Of a stretch of DNA of 64,000 nt, positions 45,803-56,423 are shown in pieces. The stretch is from Dentipellis sp. KUC8613 (lineage: Eukaryota; Basidiomycota; Agaricomycetes; Russulales; Hericiaceae). Both the position numbers and the translations under genes were made by a program. The first letter of the stretch is position 1. Each line of letters starts with the position of its first letter. The stretch spans positions 1 to 64,000 of the forward strand of contig NSJX01000073.1 of the NCBI GenBank assembly GCA_002286715.1. Reading direction: 5' to 3'. Below the pieces are notes generated by a model. The model saw nothing but the letters and a program-made list of their open reading frames with translations, was not told the DNA's origin and made no database searches.

Positions 45803-47469
45803 ATGGACTCCTTGTTTCCTTTCCTCATAGCCGGCATCACCATGGTGGGCTCCGTTGGCTACATGGTGGGGTATCGAGCCGCTGTCCGGTAGGTGCCACA
45901 GCCCAATGCCTCCCTCATCTAACACGCACTCACCCGTCCTCTAGCTCTGTCGGGGTACAGAACCAGCGACAAACTCCAGCAGCTACAACTCGGCGACGAC
46001 GCACTCGCAAACGCCGCCGCCACCCTTCCCTCACTTCAGGTGGCCCACCTGGCGGGCGTTAGTTCTCTCTTCGCTTCTGTCTTTTCTATTGTCTCATTTT
46101 GTTATAGCCGACGTCTCTGACATCACAGAGCCAGATTCACGCAAGCGTAAAACACCCCCGACCTCTCCCCAAACCCAACATGTAAGTCTCTCACCTTTGT
46201 GTCCACAATATGTTGCTAACAGCAGCTTCGCGGATTGCAGAGTCACTTCCTCGATGATGTATGTTGTTTTGCATTTTGATGGATCCCGTAGACGACTCAC
46301 GACGATTCTCTCATAGCCCTCGAGCCCCCAGATCGCAGAGCGCGAACGGAAACGTACTTGGGTTTCCGACAACAGCAACTCAGAGAGGGATGCTCTCCCA
46401 CCAACGAGCCGTATAAACGAGAGCACCAGCAGCCGCATCCCCGTTGGCATGGGCCATCTGGCAAGTCAACGTTGTTTTGCCGTGCTGCATGTCCACTGAT
46501 TCATATCTTATGAAGCTTTGCGAGACCAGGCCTACACTTTCATCGGCTCTCGCTTCACCTCAGCACTCCGAGATCCAATCATCAGGTTCAGATATCGGCT
46601 ATTGGCAATCAAGGATCGACGCGGGCGATCTTGCGGGCGCCGGTGGCGTCACCCCGTCTCCTCAGCTGGTCTCTCGCGCAACATCGGCGGACTTCGTTCA
46701 GGGCTCGTCATCCAGGCCACTCCCTCCTCGGACTAGTCTCCAAGCTAGCGCCGCAGCGCCGCATCGCCACCATCGCCGACTGCAGAATGCTCGTGCCGCT
46801 GCCGAGCGTGAGCATCAGCGGCAGCGTGTGCACCGGACACGGACACCTACTCCCGCGCCAGTGTCGGCGAGGCCTCAGCCACCAGAGCGACCCAATGACT
46901 CGTCATTCGGGCAGTCTACCAACCTGCCATCGATCCAGGAGATTTTCCCGTGGCTGCGCCCACTGACCCCCGGCGAGGCTGAAGCGGCACGCGTTTTGAG
47001 GACCCCGCCTTCCCCTGCACCTCACGACGATAACTATGCGGCATTATTCAGCTCCCTGGCACTGCAGACATTTCCCCGGGCATATAGTGTGGACCAGCAA
47101 CCGGAGGAGCAGGAGGAGGTTTCCGAGAGCATCTGGGAGCAGCCGGCGACAGCCGTTAACTCCCTGGACTATAGCTCTTCACAGCTTCCTCCTGATTCGC
47201 TTCTGTACTCGTCCTGGGAGCCACCGATATCGCCGCAAGACTACGAGTCACAGGCCGCGTCGAGCGCGGTCGATCTCGCGTGTCCTCCAACGCCATCATA
47301 CCTTCTTCCCCCCAGCGAAACAGCTATCCGCCTACGCGCCCAGATGCTCGCATCATCTCACCCGCCATCACCAATGCCTGCCGCTACCTTGTCCTACCCG
47401 ATGCCCCCACTCGTCGTGCCCCGAGCTCGATACCCTGGTGGCTCAGATACATTCTCTTCGAACACCTAG
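45803..47469 (+). CDS. membrane-anchored proline/serine-rich protein, lineage-specific
   Basis: I read six exons: 45803-45888, 45945-46057, 46108-46181, 46241-46258 (18 nt), 46317-46460 and 46516-47469, totalling 462 aa in phase. The N-terminus (FPFLIAGITMVGSVGYMVGY) is a single membrane segment, followed by a basic Arg cluster (RRRRTRKRRRHPS). The rest is Pro/Ser-rich and disordered with repeated PPSP motifs. The last intron uses a GC donor (GCAAGT). If it is retained, the protein ends early after HLASQRC. No known family; function unknown. The gene is less certain than the reading frame of its last exon. Confidence 0.55.
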
Positions 47470-47752
47470 CCTTATGCTTCCCTGCGCCGCGCCGGACGGC
47501 CAGAGTAACGCCGTTCGAGCATTCAGGTATCGGTAGTGCGCGCTCCCACACGGCGCGTACGTTAAGGACACCCTAATCGCCATAAATATCGGCGCGTGGC
47601 CTCAGTCAGGCATCGCGAGTGTTCCGGTACGGTTTGTGGACCGCGGCATATCCCGCTGCGCTCGATGCTGCTCATTTCCGCCATCTTTGTTCAATGCACC
47701 ACCCACGAGGAGTTACTGGGTGCGCCATCAAGCTTCAATGCTTCTTTCTTTC

Positions 47753-47982
47753 GGCTGGCACTGCGTGCTTTGGTACGCGAGGTGCATCGTCGACTAGTAC
47801 ATCGTACTATTCTGCCTGGCTGGCACTGTGTCGTGTGCGCAAGGTGCATCGTCGGGACCTTCAGCAGGTCCTCGGCTGGCACTGCGTGCACGATGTGAGG
47901 TGCATCGTCGGCTTTTTCAGCGTGGGTACCTTCTCGCTTTCGGCTGGCACTGCGTCCTTTTGGTTCGCGAGGTGCATCGTCG
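47753..47982. repeat. four spaced direct repeats with hairpin potential
   Basis: Copies at 47753-47792, 47818-47854, 47874-47910 and 47942-47982. Each starts GGCTGGCACTG(C/T)GT and ends GGTGCATCGTCG, with a variable centre and unique spacers of 19-31 bp. In copies 1 and 4 the arms GCACTGCG and CGCGAGGTGC can pair. The array lies 280 bp downstream of the preceding gene and is not in a supported reading frame. Confidence 0.8.
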
Positions 47983-48435
47983 GAGCGGGTCTTTGGATTA
48001 GCGTACGGTTTGGGTACCTCTTGTAAAGTTATCGTCGTCCCGGATTTTTCTGCCTTGTCCTGTTGTTCTGCTTCACGGTCAATCAATGTCCTGCGGGTCA
48101 TGACTCGTAGTTGTCAGGAACGGCTCGCGCCAGAGTTAGTGTTTGAAAAATCTATGGGTAATGAGACGTAGCAAGGGGAACGCATGAGGGAAATACAAGA
48201 TGATTCTAATATTCAGGCTAACGATACAGGTGTAAGCTCGATGTAGGCGACAAGTCTGATGATTATATGAGAGGTCCGAAAGATCGCTAATGTGGAGATG
48301 AGAGAGATGAGCAGAGGTAGAAAGAGATGGAGATATATGACGACGGAACAAGAGAAGACGAATACGGGACCGGGACTGACGGGAGAAATTAGTGAAGAGA
48401 GTGACAATAACGCAGCTACGGTATAGCAGGAGGAC
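47983..48435. other. intergenic, no supported gene
   Basis: AT-richer sequence between the repeat array and the next minus-strand gene; only short frames. Confidence 0.4.
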
Positions 48436-49182
48436 TCAGCAGCACCTTGTCTCAGTGCCTCGCTGAACATAGCGGGGTTCCCGGCGGATAGCATCCAAGA
48501 CCATCTCCTCAAACTCAATGTCCCGTGGCCCAGATTCATATTCGTAGCGTACGGGACGGCCCAGGAATGTGTCAGTGAACACGTCGTCGAGGGCCTGCTG
48601 AATTATTGAAGGATAATCGCAAAGCCATGAGAGAGTTGCATGGAACACAGCGGCGTCGTCGTGGTATGGATATGCGGGGTCAGCGGCTTCGGGCCACTCT
48701 CCGTCGAATTCTTCAGAGCACACCGATGGAGCGGGTGAGATAGGAGGGGATGCCGCCGGCGAAGTGGTACATAACGATAATAATGAGAAAGGCGAGCCAC
48801 TACGAGATGTCGACGACGAAAGGGAGGAGGGAGAGCAGGCGCGGGAGGCGGACGGCGATGAGAAGGGAGAGCTGGAGCGAGAAGTTGGAGGGGACAGGCT
48901 TCGTCCACGGAGCTCGGTCAGGAGCGATGATGTTGACGGCGCGGGGGAAGCGGGTGGCGAGGGTGCTAGTGATTCTGATGGAGAAAATGGAGTCCCGGAC
49001 CGAGAAGATGATGCTGAGGACAGAGGAATCATATGCTTGGGTGCCTGTCTTCCCGGCTTCTGTGATGAGCGGGTATATTTCGGAGGCGTCCTTGCAGGGA
49101 ACAATGCAGGCATCGTTGCGGCCAAGGCCGGCGGTCTCTTGACTTCAGAGAGTGTGGGGTGGCGGCTGGAGGACGCAAGCAT
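48436..49182 (-). CDS. serine/proline-rich hypothetical protein
   Basis: The frame is open up to 49545, but the most plausible start is the ATG at 49182 (MLASSSRHPTLSEV), giving 248 aa. The middle is strongly Ser/Pro-rich with repeated RSGSPFS-like units. The C-terminal 90 residues are more ordered: EFDGEWPEAADPAYPYHDD, then a segment with W, L and acidic residues, and a basic end. No known domain. It resembles in composition the proteins at 46.5-47.5 kb and 52.2-53.2 kb, suggesting a local group of fast-evolving proteins. Function unknown. Confidence 0.5.
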   Translation of the reverse strand: MLASSSRHPTLSEVKRPPALAATMPALFPARTPPKYTRSSQKPGRQAPKHMIPLSSASSSRSGTPFSPSESLAPSPPASPAPSTSSLLTELRGRSLSPPTSRSSSPFSSPSASRACSPSSLSSSTSRSGSPFSLLSLCTTSPAASPPISPAPSVCSEEFDGEWPEAADPAYPYHDDAAVFHATLSWLCDYPSIIQQALDDVFTDTFLGRPVRYEYESGPRDIEFEEMVLDAIRREPRYVQRGTETRCC

Positions 49183-49563
49183 TGTCGTGATGTCCAATGG
49201 CCGGGGCACGTTGAACTGAAAGTTGGCCACTGCGAGAGGGCCCGCTGGAAGGTGTTCACAGACATCGTTGACCACTCTTCTCCCCTTGGCACGAGTACAC
49301 TGAGCTCGGTCTGCCTTGTTCAGAATGGTGTAGGGTGTAGGCCGTATTGTCGTATGCTTGCGTGTCCGTGTGACGAGGGTACTCCCTCGAGCCCCCGCAA
49401 TGTGGCCCGATGCGTCGACAAGATGGCAGAAGTCGGGTTGGAAAAGCGTCGGAATACGTTGTCGGCGGGACCGTTGCTGTACAAGTAGGCTATAATATAG
49501 AAGTTGAACATGAGTGAATATCCGACGACGAATGTAAGTGCACATACTGCCGAGCTCTGTAGC

Positions 49564-49901
49564 TTAGGTTGATCTTGAGTACACGTCCGATAACAAGGTT
49601 GCGATGGCGCGACGTCTGGCGTTGTAGAGCGCTTTCTCGGCGACGGGAAATGGGCTTGATGATCTTCTACAACGGAAGGCAGCGTAAGTGAAGCGGCAAG
49701 TAAGGAGACGACAATGACTCACGGATCGTCCCATGGTAGATGGACCTCGTTCTTGAGCTCCAGGGAAGAGGCGCTGGTGAGGACTGTAGATGATGGTGGT
49801 CTGAGGCAAGTACGTCGATGGGAGGAGGCGGAGACAGAGGCTGGCATTCTGGAGAGGGTGTATCCAAGGGGATTGCTAAAGCGGGAAAACAAGGTCGCCA
49901 C
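49564..49901 (-). CDS. small hypothetical protein, two exons
   Basis: Exons 49901-49723 and 49666-49564, joined by a 56-nt intron with a GTGAGT donor and a TAG acceptor, give 93 aa. The N-terminus (MATLFSRFSNPLGYTL) could be a mitochondrial presequence because it is amphipathic and basic. The end (ALYNARRRAIATLLSDVYSR) is helical. No family recognised. Confidence 0.5.
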
Positions 49902-50235
49902 AAAAGAGAATCTGGGGTGGGTTGATGGGGACTATAACGTGATCAGGTGCTTTGCGCAGAATACAAGGGCGGTCCCTCTCACCCAATATGGTTGCCCTTC
50001 AGCTTGAACCACCACTCGTGTACCGTGGCGAACTCACAGCCCATGAACTCACCGTCGTCACCCATCGGAATGTCCCCTCACTCTACTGGCTTCCTCAGCC
50101 CTCGTCTGCCTTCAAACCCGCGGCGAAATGGCGATAGGAATGGTGCATCGGTTCAACATTGCAGTCCATGTTGGCAGATAGAACGGTAAGAGCGACGGGA
50201 TGGAGGTGACGCAAACAAGTCTGTCGACGGCTATC

Positions 50236-50553
50236 CTACACAGCTATCGCCACGCTCGAAGGGACAATGCTTGAATAGGCGACGCCGGACATGACAAAGA
50301 GGGTGGCCAGGCGGTAGTAACGGCGAGCCGACGACAAGATGTGGTAGATGGGAGCGATGCGAAAAGTCGAACCGCGGGGAGCATCGGACCAGGTCGCTTT
50401 GTAGTTGTGGGTCCACCTCTTGTTTGGTCTCCCTGGGAAGCGAGCGGCGAACTCAGTGCGCCTCTCTTCCTCATCCACCACGTACGGATCATCCTTTCTG
50501 CTGCCCGCGACGAGTTTACCGTCCAAAGCGGTTGCTGAATACGAAGTGAGCAC
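50236..50553 (-). CDS. possible 3' exon of a hypothetical gene
   Basis: A frame with protein-like composition (KDDPYVVDEEERRTEF, then YHILSSARRYYRLATLFVM and a hydrophobic end) follows a possible acceptor (TATTCAG) at about 50537. An upstream exon may lie at 50690-50820 on the same strand. No intron of normal length linking the two was found, so the model is incomplete. No domain recognised. Confidence 0.3.
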   Translation of the reverse strand: MLTSYSATALDGKLVAGSRKDDPYVVDEEERRTEFAARFPGRPNKRWTHNYKATWSDAPRGSTFRIAPIYHILSSARRYYRLATLFVMSGVAYSSIVPSSVAIAV

Positions 50554-50829
50554 TTACAGTTGTCGTCTACACTTCAACAACTCATCGCCGCGCGATCCTA
50601 GCTGTGTGGCCCGCGGCGCGCGATTGTCGTCGTCGCCACGGACGATGACGTGTATCCTTCAACAACCTTCTTGAACTTGCTTACTCTTCGTCCAGCATGA
50701 TATCAATACACAGCAGACGTTCTTGATGTCGTACGCATTCGACAGCCTTGTCGTAAGGCGGACATACGGGGACACCACGGCCGTCGTCACGGTGACTGAC
50801 TCGGCGGGAGGGCAGCATGCTCGACTTTG

Positions 50830-52157
50830 GGTTAGGGTCAACCGCACGCCGGTGAGCAGCGTTTGTGCTTATTTTTTCTCGAATCTACATCTTTACTCAA
50901 GCGAAAGATAAGATATTAGCTCATAGAGATATCAATGGTCTGCAGAACCAACGTTGGAAGACTTTCTCGAAGTTGCAAAAGCAAGGGTATGTCTTTACAG
51001 CCCGTTTCGTGGTTCGAAGTGTTCTCAACGCTTTCCTGGATGAATCTGGAACTTGACGCACCCCAGCGTGGCGGCTCGCGCGTCTTCCCAGGATCAAGCT
51101 TCTCAAGAAACTCTACTATGAAAGCAAGCGCTCACCCAGCAGTATCGTCCTCACTCACTCAATATGAAAGAGCCCTGGGAACAGAGCCCGACAAATCATG
51201 ACACGTCACGATGGCGAAGTTCCAAGGGAGCCAAACTACACATCACACTCCAACTCGCTTTTGATCTCGGATTGCGTATTCTGGAAGATCGAGCTAGATA
51301 CAATACTTTGGGCAGCCGAGCATCAAGAGCGACCAGCCTGTAACAAATATCGCAGATGGATGGATCATAGCGATGGCTGCGTTGGGAGATGTCATGAGAG
51401 GGAGTGCGATTGTTGGCGATGATCAGAATGATAGGTGAGTCTGCAAAGTTTTCTCTATCCGAGCCGTTCTCATCTCTGCATTCAGCTATCTCCTATTCGA
51501 CTCGTCGTGTTCGTTCCACGATTCCGCGAGCTCTAGTCACCTCTTTGTATTCAAATGCCGTCTTTGCTTCGCAAGAGGCTGGGAAGAAAACCGGGAACGA
51601 GCTCTACATGCTGCAGCGGGTCGAGTCGCTCAGTCGGCGAGCTTAGGTGCATTTCTCTCAATTTTCGTTCACTCTTCCCTGTAGGTTTTTCTTACCGCGC
51701 AAGCCAGGCGAAAAGTCGGTGAATGGCCGATTGCGTATGGGTCGTGCTCGCACTCGTCTCCTAGCCGACAGTGTAGACAGCACCTTGCAATATACACGAT
51801 GATTTCACCATCTCGGCATAAGCCTGACCTTGGTTGATGGAGGCGTCGCAGCTTTTGCATGCTCACGGGGCATGCCCAAAGTTATTTTACACCGGCTCCT
51901 CAGCGACTTTCGTGCGTGAAGATGAGTTATCCGAGTCGCTGGCAAGAATGCATTTCAGAAGCCACGCCACGAGACTAGAGTGCTTTACAAGGCTACAGCT
52001 ATCAAGGTAAATATACAGAAGAACAAATGATGATACTAGCACAATACAGATCCAGAGCCACAATGCACAATCGAACGAAAACTAGTGATACAGGGTATAC
52101 GGGGCAGCCTGAGCACGAACCATTCCTCGACTCGCTGCCCGACATCTCGCGCGGGAC
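50830..52157. other. intergenic, no supported gene
   Basis: About 1.3 kb with only short overlapping frames lacking recognisable features. Confidence 0.35.
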
Positions 52158-53213
52158 TCAGTACCCGTGGCCGAGCTCGAGCTCCAGATCGAGTCCGGTC
52201 GTCCACTCGCCCTTCGCGTCGACGAACGACGGCTGTGGGCTCTGGAAGAGCGCCGGCGGGACATCTGCGTATCGCACGCCCTCCTCTTCGAGGCCGAACC
52301 ACTGCAGCGTTGCGCCGCCAAGGTTACTCAGGAACCCGAGGTCCGCAAGCTCGGGGAGCGCGGCAGGGTCCCGCTCGGCGATGATGTGCCGGTACTCGCC
52401 GGCCGCTGCGAGCTCGTCGGTCGGTTCTGGCGAGATGATGTCTGAGGAGGGCGAGGCGGGGACACGGGTGTCCTGGGTGGCGCAGGTGGTGGGCGGGGAG
52501 CATGGGACATCGGTGGCGGTGGCGGTAGTCGTGAGGAAGGCGGGAAGCGGTCGACTCGCGAGAGATGGCGCGTGGGGGCATGTCGGCGCGTTGGGGAGGG
52601 TTTCCGCAAGCTGCAACTCCTGCATGGCCTGCTGGGCCTGGCCGAAGTTGCGGGCGAATAGATCTTGGCCATCGAAGTGGCGCGGCGTGGGTCTCACGAT
52701 GTCGAGGCGCAGACCGCTTTCCTCGTCGGAGCTGTCCTCGTACCACCTCGATGGCGAGCTCGTGTGCCCATCCTTGTATGCATTACGCTTGCCTGGGAAG
52801 GTGGGCAGCGGAGAGCAAGCCTCCGACCTTGGTGATAGAGGTGGCGTCGACTCGCGCGAAGACGCGGGTGAAGCCGAGCGCCACAGAGGCGGGGGATAGA
52901 AGTCCAGCGCCGGCGAGGGCGACCGAGATGACATCGGCAGAGACGCATGGGAGGATGCGGGGGAGGAGCAGGGAGACAAGTAGGGGGAGCGGAAAAGGGG
53001 AGGCGGCGACGAGGGTGGCGTTGATACGGGCGTTGTGGTCGGTGCGGAATACTCCACTTCACCCTCGTCGTGGAGCCTCAGAGGATCACGACGAGGAGAA
53101 TTGCGTCTGTAGGGGCTAGAGGAAGGACGATCAATGAGATTGGAATGCGACTGGAAGACAATAAGCAATCGATCCCACCTGTTCGGCCTCCCTACAAGCG
53201 ACTTATGGCGCAT
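52158..53213 (-). CDS. disordered proline/serine-rich hypothetical protein
   Basis: Two exons, 53213-53179 and 53115-52158, with a 63-nt intron, give 330 aa. The first half is Pro/Ser-rich (PPSSPPPLFRSPYLSPCSSP) and ends in an acidic patch. The second half has a short helical Gln/Ala segment (FGQAQQAMQELQLAETL) and a hydrophobic, acidic C-terminus (LDLELELGHGY). No known domain. Without the intron the frame stays open upstream, so the start is uncertain. Possibly a nuclear regulator by composition, but there is no direct evidence. Confidence 0.5.
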   Translation of the reverse strand: MRHKSLVGRPNRWDRLLIVFQSHSNLIDRPSSSPYRRNSPRRDPLRLHDEGEVEYSAPTTTPVSTPPSSPPPLFRSPYLSPCSSPASSHASLPMSSRSPSPALDFYPPPLWRSASPASSRESTPPLSPRSEACSPLPTFPGKRNAYKDGHTSSPSRWYEDSSDEESGLRLDIVRPTPRHFDGQDLFARNFGQAQQAMQELQLAETLPNAPTCPHAPSLASRPLPAFLTTTATATDVPCSPPTTCATQDTRVPASPSSDIISPEPTDELAAAGEYRHIIAERDPAALPELADLGFLSNLGGATLQWFGLEEEGVRYADVPPALFQSPQPSFVDAKGEWTTGLDLELELGHGY

Positions 53214-55010
53214 CGCGCCACTCGAAGCCTTTGAAGGCACCAAGCTGGATTGCTTGTGGTACCGTTCGAAAGGGTACACCTCGGCACCTCGAGTGCGGGT
53301 GGCGTACTGGGAGTTTGAGAGAGTACGGATCTAGGGATACAAGTCAAATAAAGCAGGGGAAAGCGGGCAGTAGGTAGCGTACATTGAGGACTGTAAACAT
53401 TTTGAGAGCTTGGGGTTTGAGACGTTGAGAACTTGATAGTTCTAATACTTCTGAGGTGGACACTTGGGGGCAAGTGGGGAGAAGACAAGAAGGCGGAGTG
53501 AGCAAGCCGATGGTTATTTGTACGGATCGGGCAAGCGCCGAAAAGTACAAGGGCGAGTCATGAGGTCTTGAGAGAACAAAAGGAGTGCGCAATTCGCGTG
53601 ACGACAAGGGCCCGTGCTTACTTACCATGAGCCAATGCCCTATTCTTTCAAATTTCATTATGTCCGCGTTATCTACCTGGCCTAAAGCTGAAGGACTTCG
53701 ACGTCTGGAGACGAGTTGGAAGTAGATCCTCTCAGTGAACACCCAGTTAATGCACTTTGCTTGAGAGTGCTTGTATTATGAGCGGAGGTACACTTGCTAT
53801 ACCGCGGTTGTCTCCGTTAGCAAGGATAGAAATTGGGGTCCTGGAAGTCAGTAGTGAAGCTAGTGAAGAGCGACATGATAAGACGGATAGATATCAGGGA
53901 CGAAAACGTTTAGATCCCTTCCATCAGTAAGCGCAATTGGGACACGGAGCAGCGGCGCCGGTCACGGAGTCCGAGAGAACCATATTGGGGTTGAGAGCCA
54001 TGCGCAATGATGGTCAGGACATCATGACGTGCCGCCGACGTGGCCTTCAAGCGATTGCCCATATTAATGCCCTCACTTTCGTTCCCTATGCTCGCAGGAC
54101 ACGCAACGGATAGCACTAGGCTGGAGATGATCACCCAGTGCCCAGCAGGATGCGCTAGAGAGGACGGCTGTGAGCCATGAGAGTAGTTGGCCCACCCTTC
54201 AAAAATATACCGAGCGGATGTGAAGTGGATGGCGCGGAATGGAACAAAGGCATCAGAACTGTGCCCTGGAAGAATATATACGGCCTGCAGAAAAAAGGGT
54301 GCCCAAGCCGGCATTGTCTATCGCGTGTTTTCTCCACAGATGGTTTCTGGATTCGAGTGATTATTGCTTCCGGCCCTGCACGGAAAACCATTAATCCCGA
54401 GCAGCGTAAAACACCACAGCAGGTGCTCCTTGTCTTCCATTTCATCCTGCCCTTGTGCTAGCACGTGTGAACTTGGCTTCCACAATAAGATTGCGAGAGC
54501 GGATTCCCGTCCGCATGATGCAGGCGGATACCGTGACGAAGCAACCAGGGGAGCTCGGGGTGGTGGAACATGGCGCCGAGATCATTATGCCGTACGTATT
54601 CCGAGTACTGGTCTGGGTTCTGGAAGCGTGATTGTCGAGAGAATACAAAAAGGGACATAATTGATGACAGCCCAAGGAGATGCAGCTGTCTCATCCTGCT
54701 TGCTGTCGGAACAAAATGAATTGAAAGACAACCGGAAGGCATCACAAGAAGGGTACGCACTCAAAGGCTGGGATCTCGAAGCCGAACGATCTACAGGACA
54801 GCGTGATTGCGTCAGTTTGGATCCGGCTCCTCTGCTAACCGAGGGGAGCATTGCAATCCCTCCGCCCTGCTTTCCCAATCGCAGACGTCTGAAAAAACGG
54901 AAAAGTACCCCAAATGAGTGCGGCAGAGTAAAGATACATCACCAATAAAAGCTCACTGGTACGATCCTCGTCAGAATTTGCGATGTGATAACTTACCTTC
55001 GTGGTCTTGC
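53214..55010. other. intergenic, no supported gene
   Basis: About 1.8 kb. Frames at 53344-53742 (minus) and 54155-54461 (both strands) lack recognisable domains and overlap each other; I do not call genes. Confidence 0.35.
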
Positions 55011-56224
55011 CTAGGGTTCCGTGAATAATTCCTCCGGAATTTCTTACATAGTTAGTAACATATGTGCGGTTTTCGGATTTCTTACAAGCTTTATTAACAT
55101 GTTAATAACATTTTTGTTAGTTACTCATTCCTCACATGTAAGAAATGTATTATTTACATTGTAAGAAAAGAAATTTGTGTTAGAAAATTGCCACTGGCGT
55201 GAACGGGCCAAGTTTCACCAATCCCAGTCTGCCACGGTTGGTGCAGGTGCTGTGGTGGCTCCAGGACGAGAGGAAGATGGTACTCCGTCTACCGGAGTCA
55301 ACGACAGTATGTCCTTCAATGCAGGAGCCGTAAGATTGATGTACGTCTCCCCGAGTTCCAAGCACGACGCCCGATTTGGAGTCTCCACCGTTACACCTTC
55401 TCCATCACTCTCCGATCCATCATTGTCGTCATCGGATTCTGATCTGCACCCACCTGCTCCGACTGCCGCATTCTCCAGACTACTCGTCGAAGCTGTGGAG
55501 CTGCCAGTTCTGAGTCTACGAAGAATATCCTTGTTGATATCTCGGAATTTGACTGTTGGGTTGACCGGCACTTTTGGGGTCTTTGCCTGTATTGTAATTG
55601 GTCAACAATGCTTGCATGACACACAAGCAACAGTACTGTACCTTGTGGACTCCATACCATTGTTGAATTTGTATCATATCGACGAGCGTATGCGCACGCT
55701 GATTACCACGGAGTGCGGAGTTCAGCCATGTGAACGCTGAACCCGTTCGTTCATCAGGCATAGAGTTCACGAGAATAGAAAAAATCTTTGTTGCAAGCAT
55801 CTGCCGTGCAGCAACACCTAAATTCAGTTATCGTCTATAATCACGATGAAGGGTCACTTACGGCAAGTACCCGTGCCCGCGGGTGTGCAAGTAGATTCTC
55901 CCACCATTGCAGAGACATCTTTTTCCCTACTTCTTCATTAAATGGGTACTCGTTTCTCCAGAATGCCTCAAGCTGTGACTTTAGCTCACGAGAAGCTAGC
56001 GGGCCACCGACTGTCTCGAGAACTGGATGCACACGCTTGTTTGGATGTGTCTCCATACGCGTGACTTCGACCTTGAGCATTTTCTTGAGGTACTCCTTTG
56101 CCCGATTATACGCACGAGGGTGAGGCATGCTCAGGTTTGCGTTGGGACCTGGAATAACAATGGATGGTTCCGCAGTCTCGACAATAAGGAAGAAGTCAGA
56201 CATTGGATATCCTATATTGTAGTG
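55011..56224 (-). mobile_element. 3' fragment of a hAT-family DNA transposon
   Basis: Coding remnants on the minus strand read SQLEAFWRNEYPF, WWENLLAHPRARVLA, then after an intron ATKIFSILVNSMPDERTGS and MIQIQQWYG. These match the C-terminal dimerisation region of hAT transposases (hAT_C), including the W-W-x5-HP motif. Coding ends at 55215. Downstream lie subterminal repeats and an AT-rich end. The upstream two thirds, including the catalytic core, are missing: the copia 3' LTR starts exactly where the fragment begins. It cannot encode an active transposase. Confidence 0.75.
55040..55168. repeat. subterminal inverted repeats at the hAT end
   Basis: TTTCTTACAT at 55040 and TTTCTTACAA at 55078 face ATGTAAGAAA at 55136 and TTGTAAGAAA at 55159. 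Repeated short motifs in both orientations next to the transposase 3' end are typical of hAT subterminal transposase-binding sites. Confidence 0.65.
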
Positions 56225-56423
56225 TGACAAAACCTGTAAGAGCGCAGCGATGCGCGATTCCTCAGTCTCACTGCAGATAGTGGAACGACTGAGGGATAGA
56301 GAAAGAGAAAAACACGATGACACGGTATGTAGCACAGCCACAAGTGGCTTACAGACTGTACAGACGCGCGCCACAGGCGCTCTGGGGATTAGGTAAGCTC
56401 GCTACTAACCGTCCGTTTTGACA
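56225..56423 (-). repeat. 3' LTR of copia element
   Basis: 199 bp, TGACAAAACC...GTTTTGACA on the plus strand, differing from the other LTR at only two positions (G/A near 56256 and near 56326). It carries the last codons and the stop of the gag-pol frame. Confidence 0.95.

Noticed and set aside
47753..47982. CRISPR array
   Set aside because: Repeats are imperfect with variable centres, the genome is eukaryotic and no cas genes exist; described instead as a spaced repeat.
54155..54461. Overlapping ORFs of about 95 codons on both strands
   Set aside because: Mutually overlapping, no start context, no domains and no splice partners.
55841..56374. A 177-codon gene starting in the LTR
   Set aside because: The apparent first codon is GTG, not ATG; the first in-frame ATG lies inside the hAT fragment. 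Treated as a chimeric open frame only.
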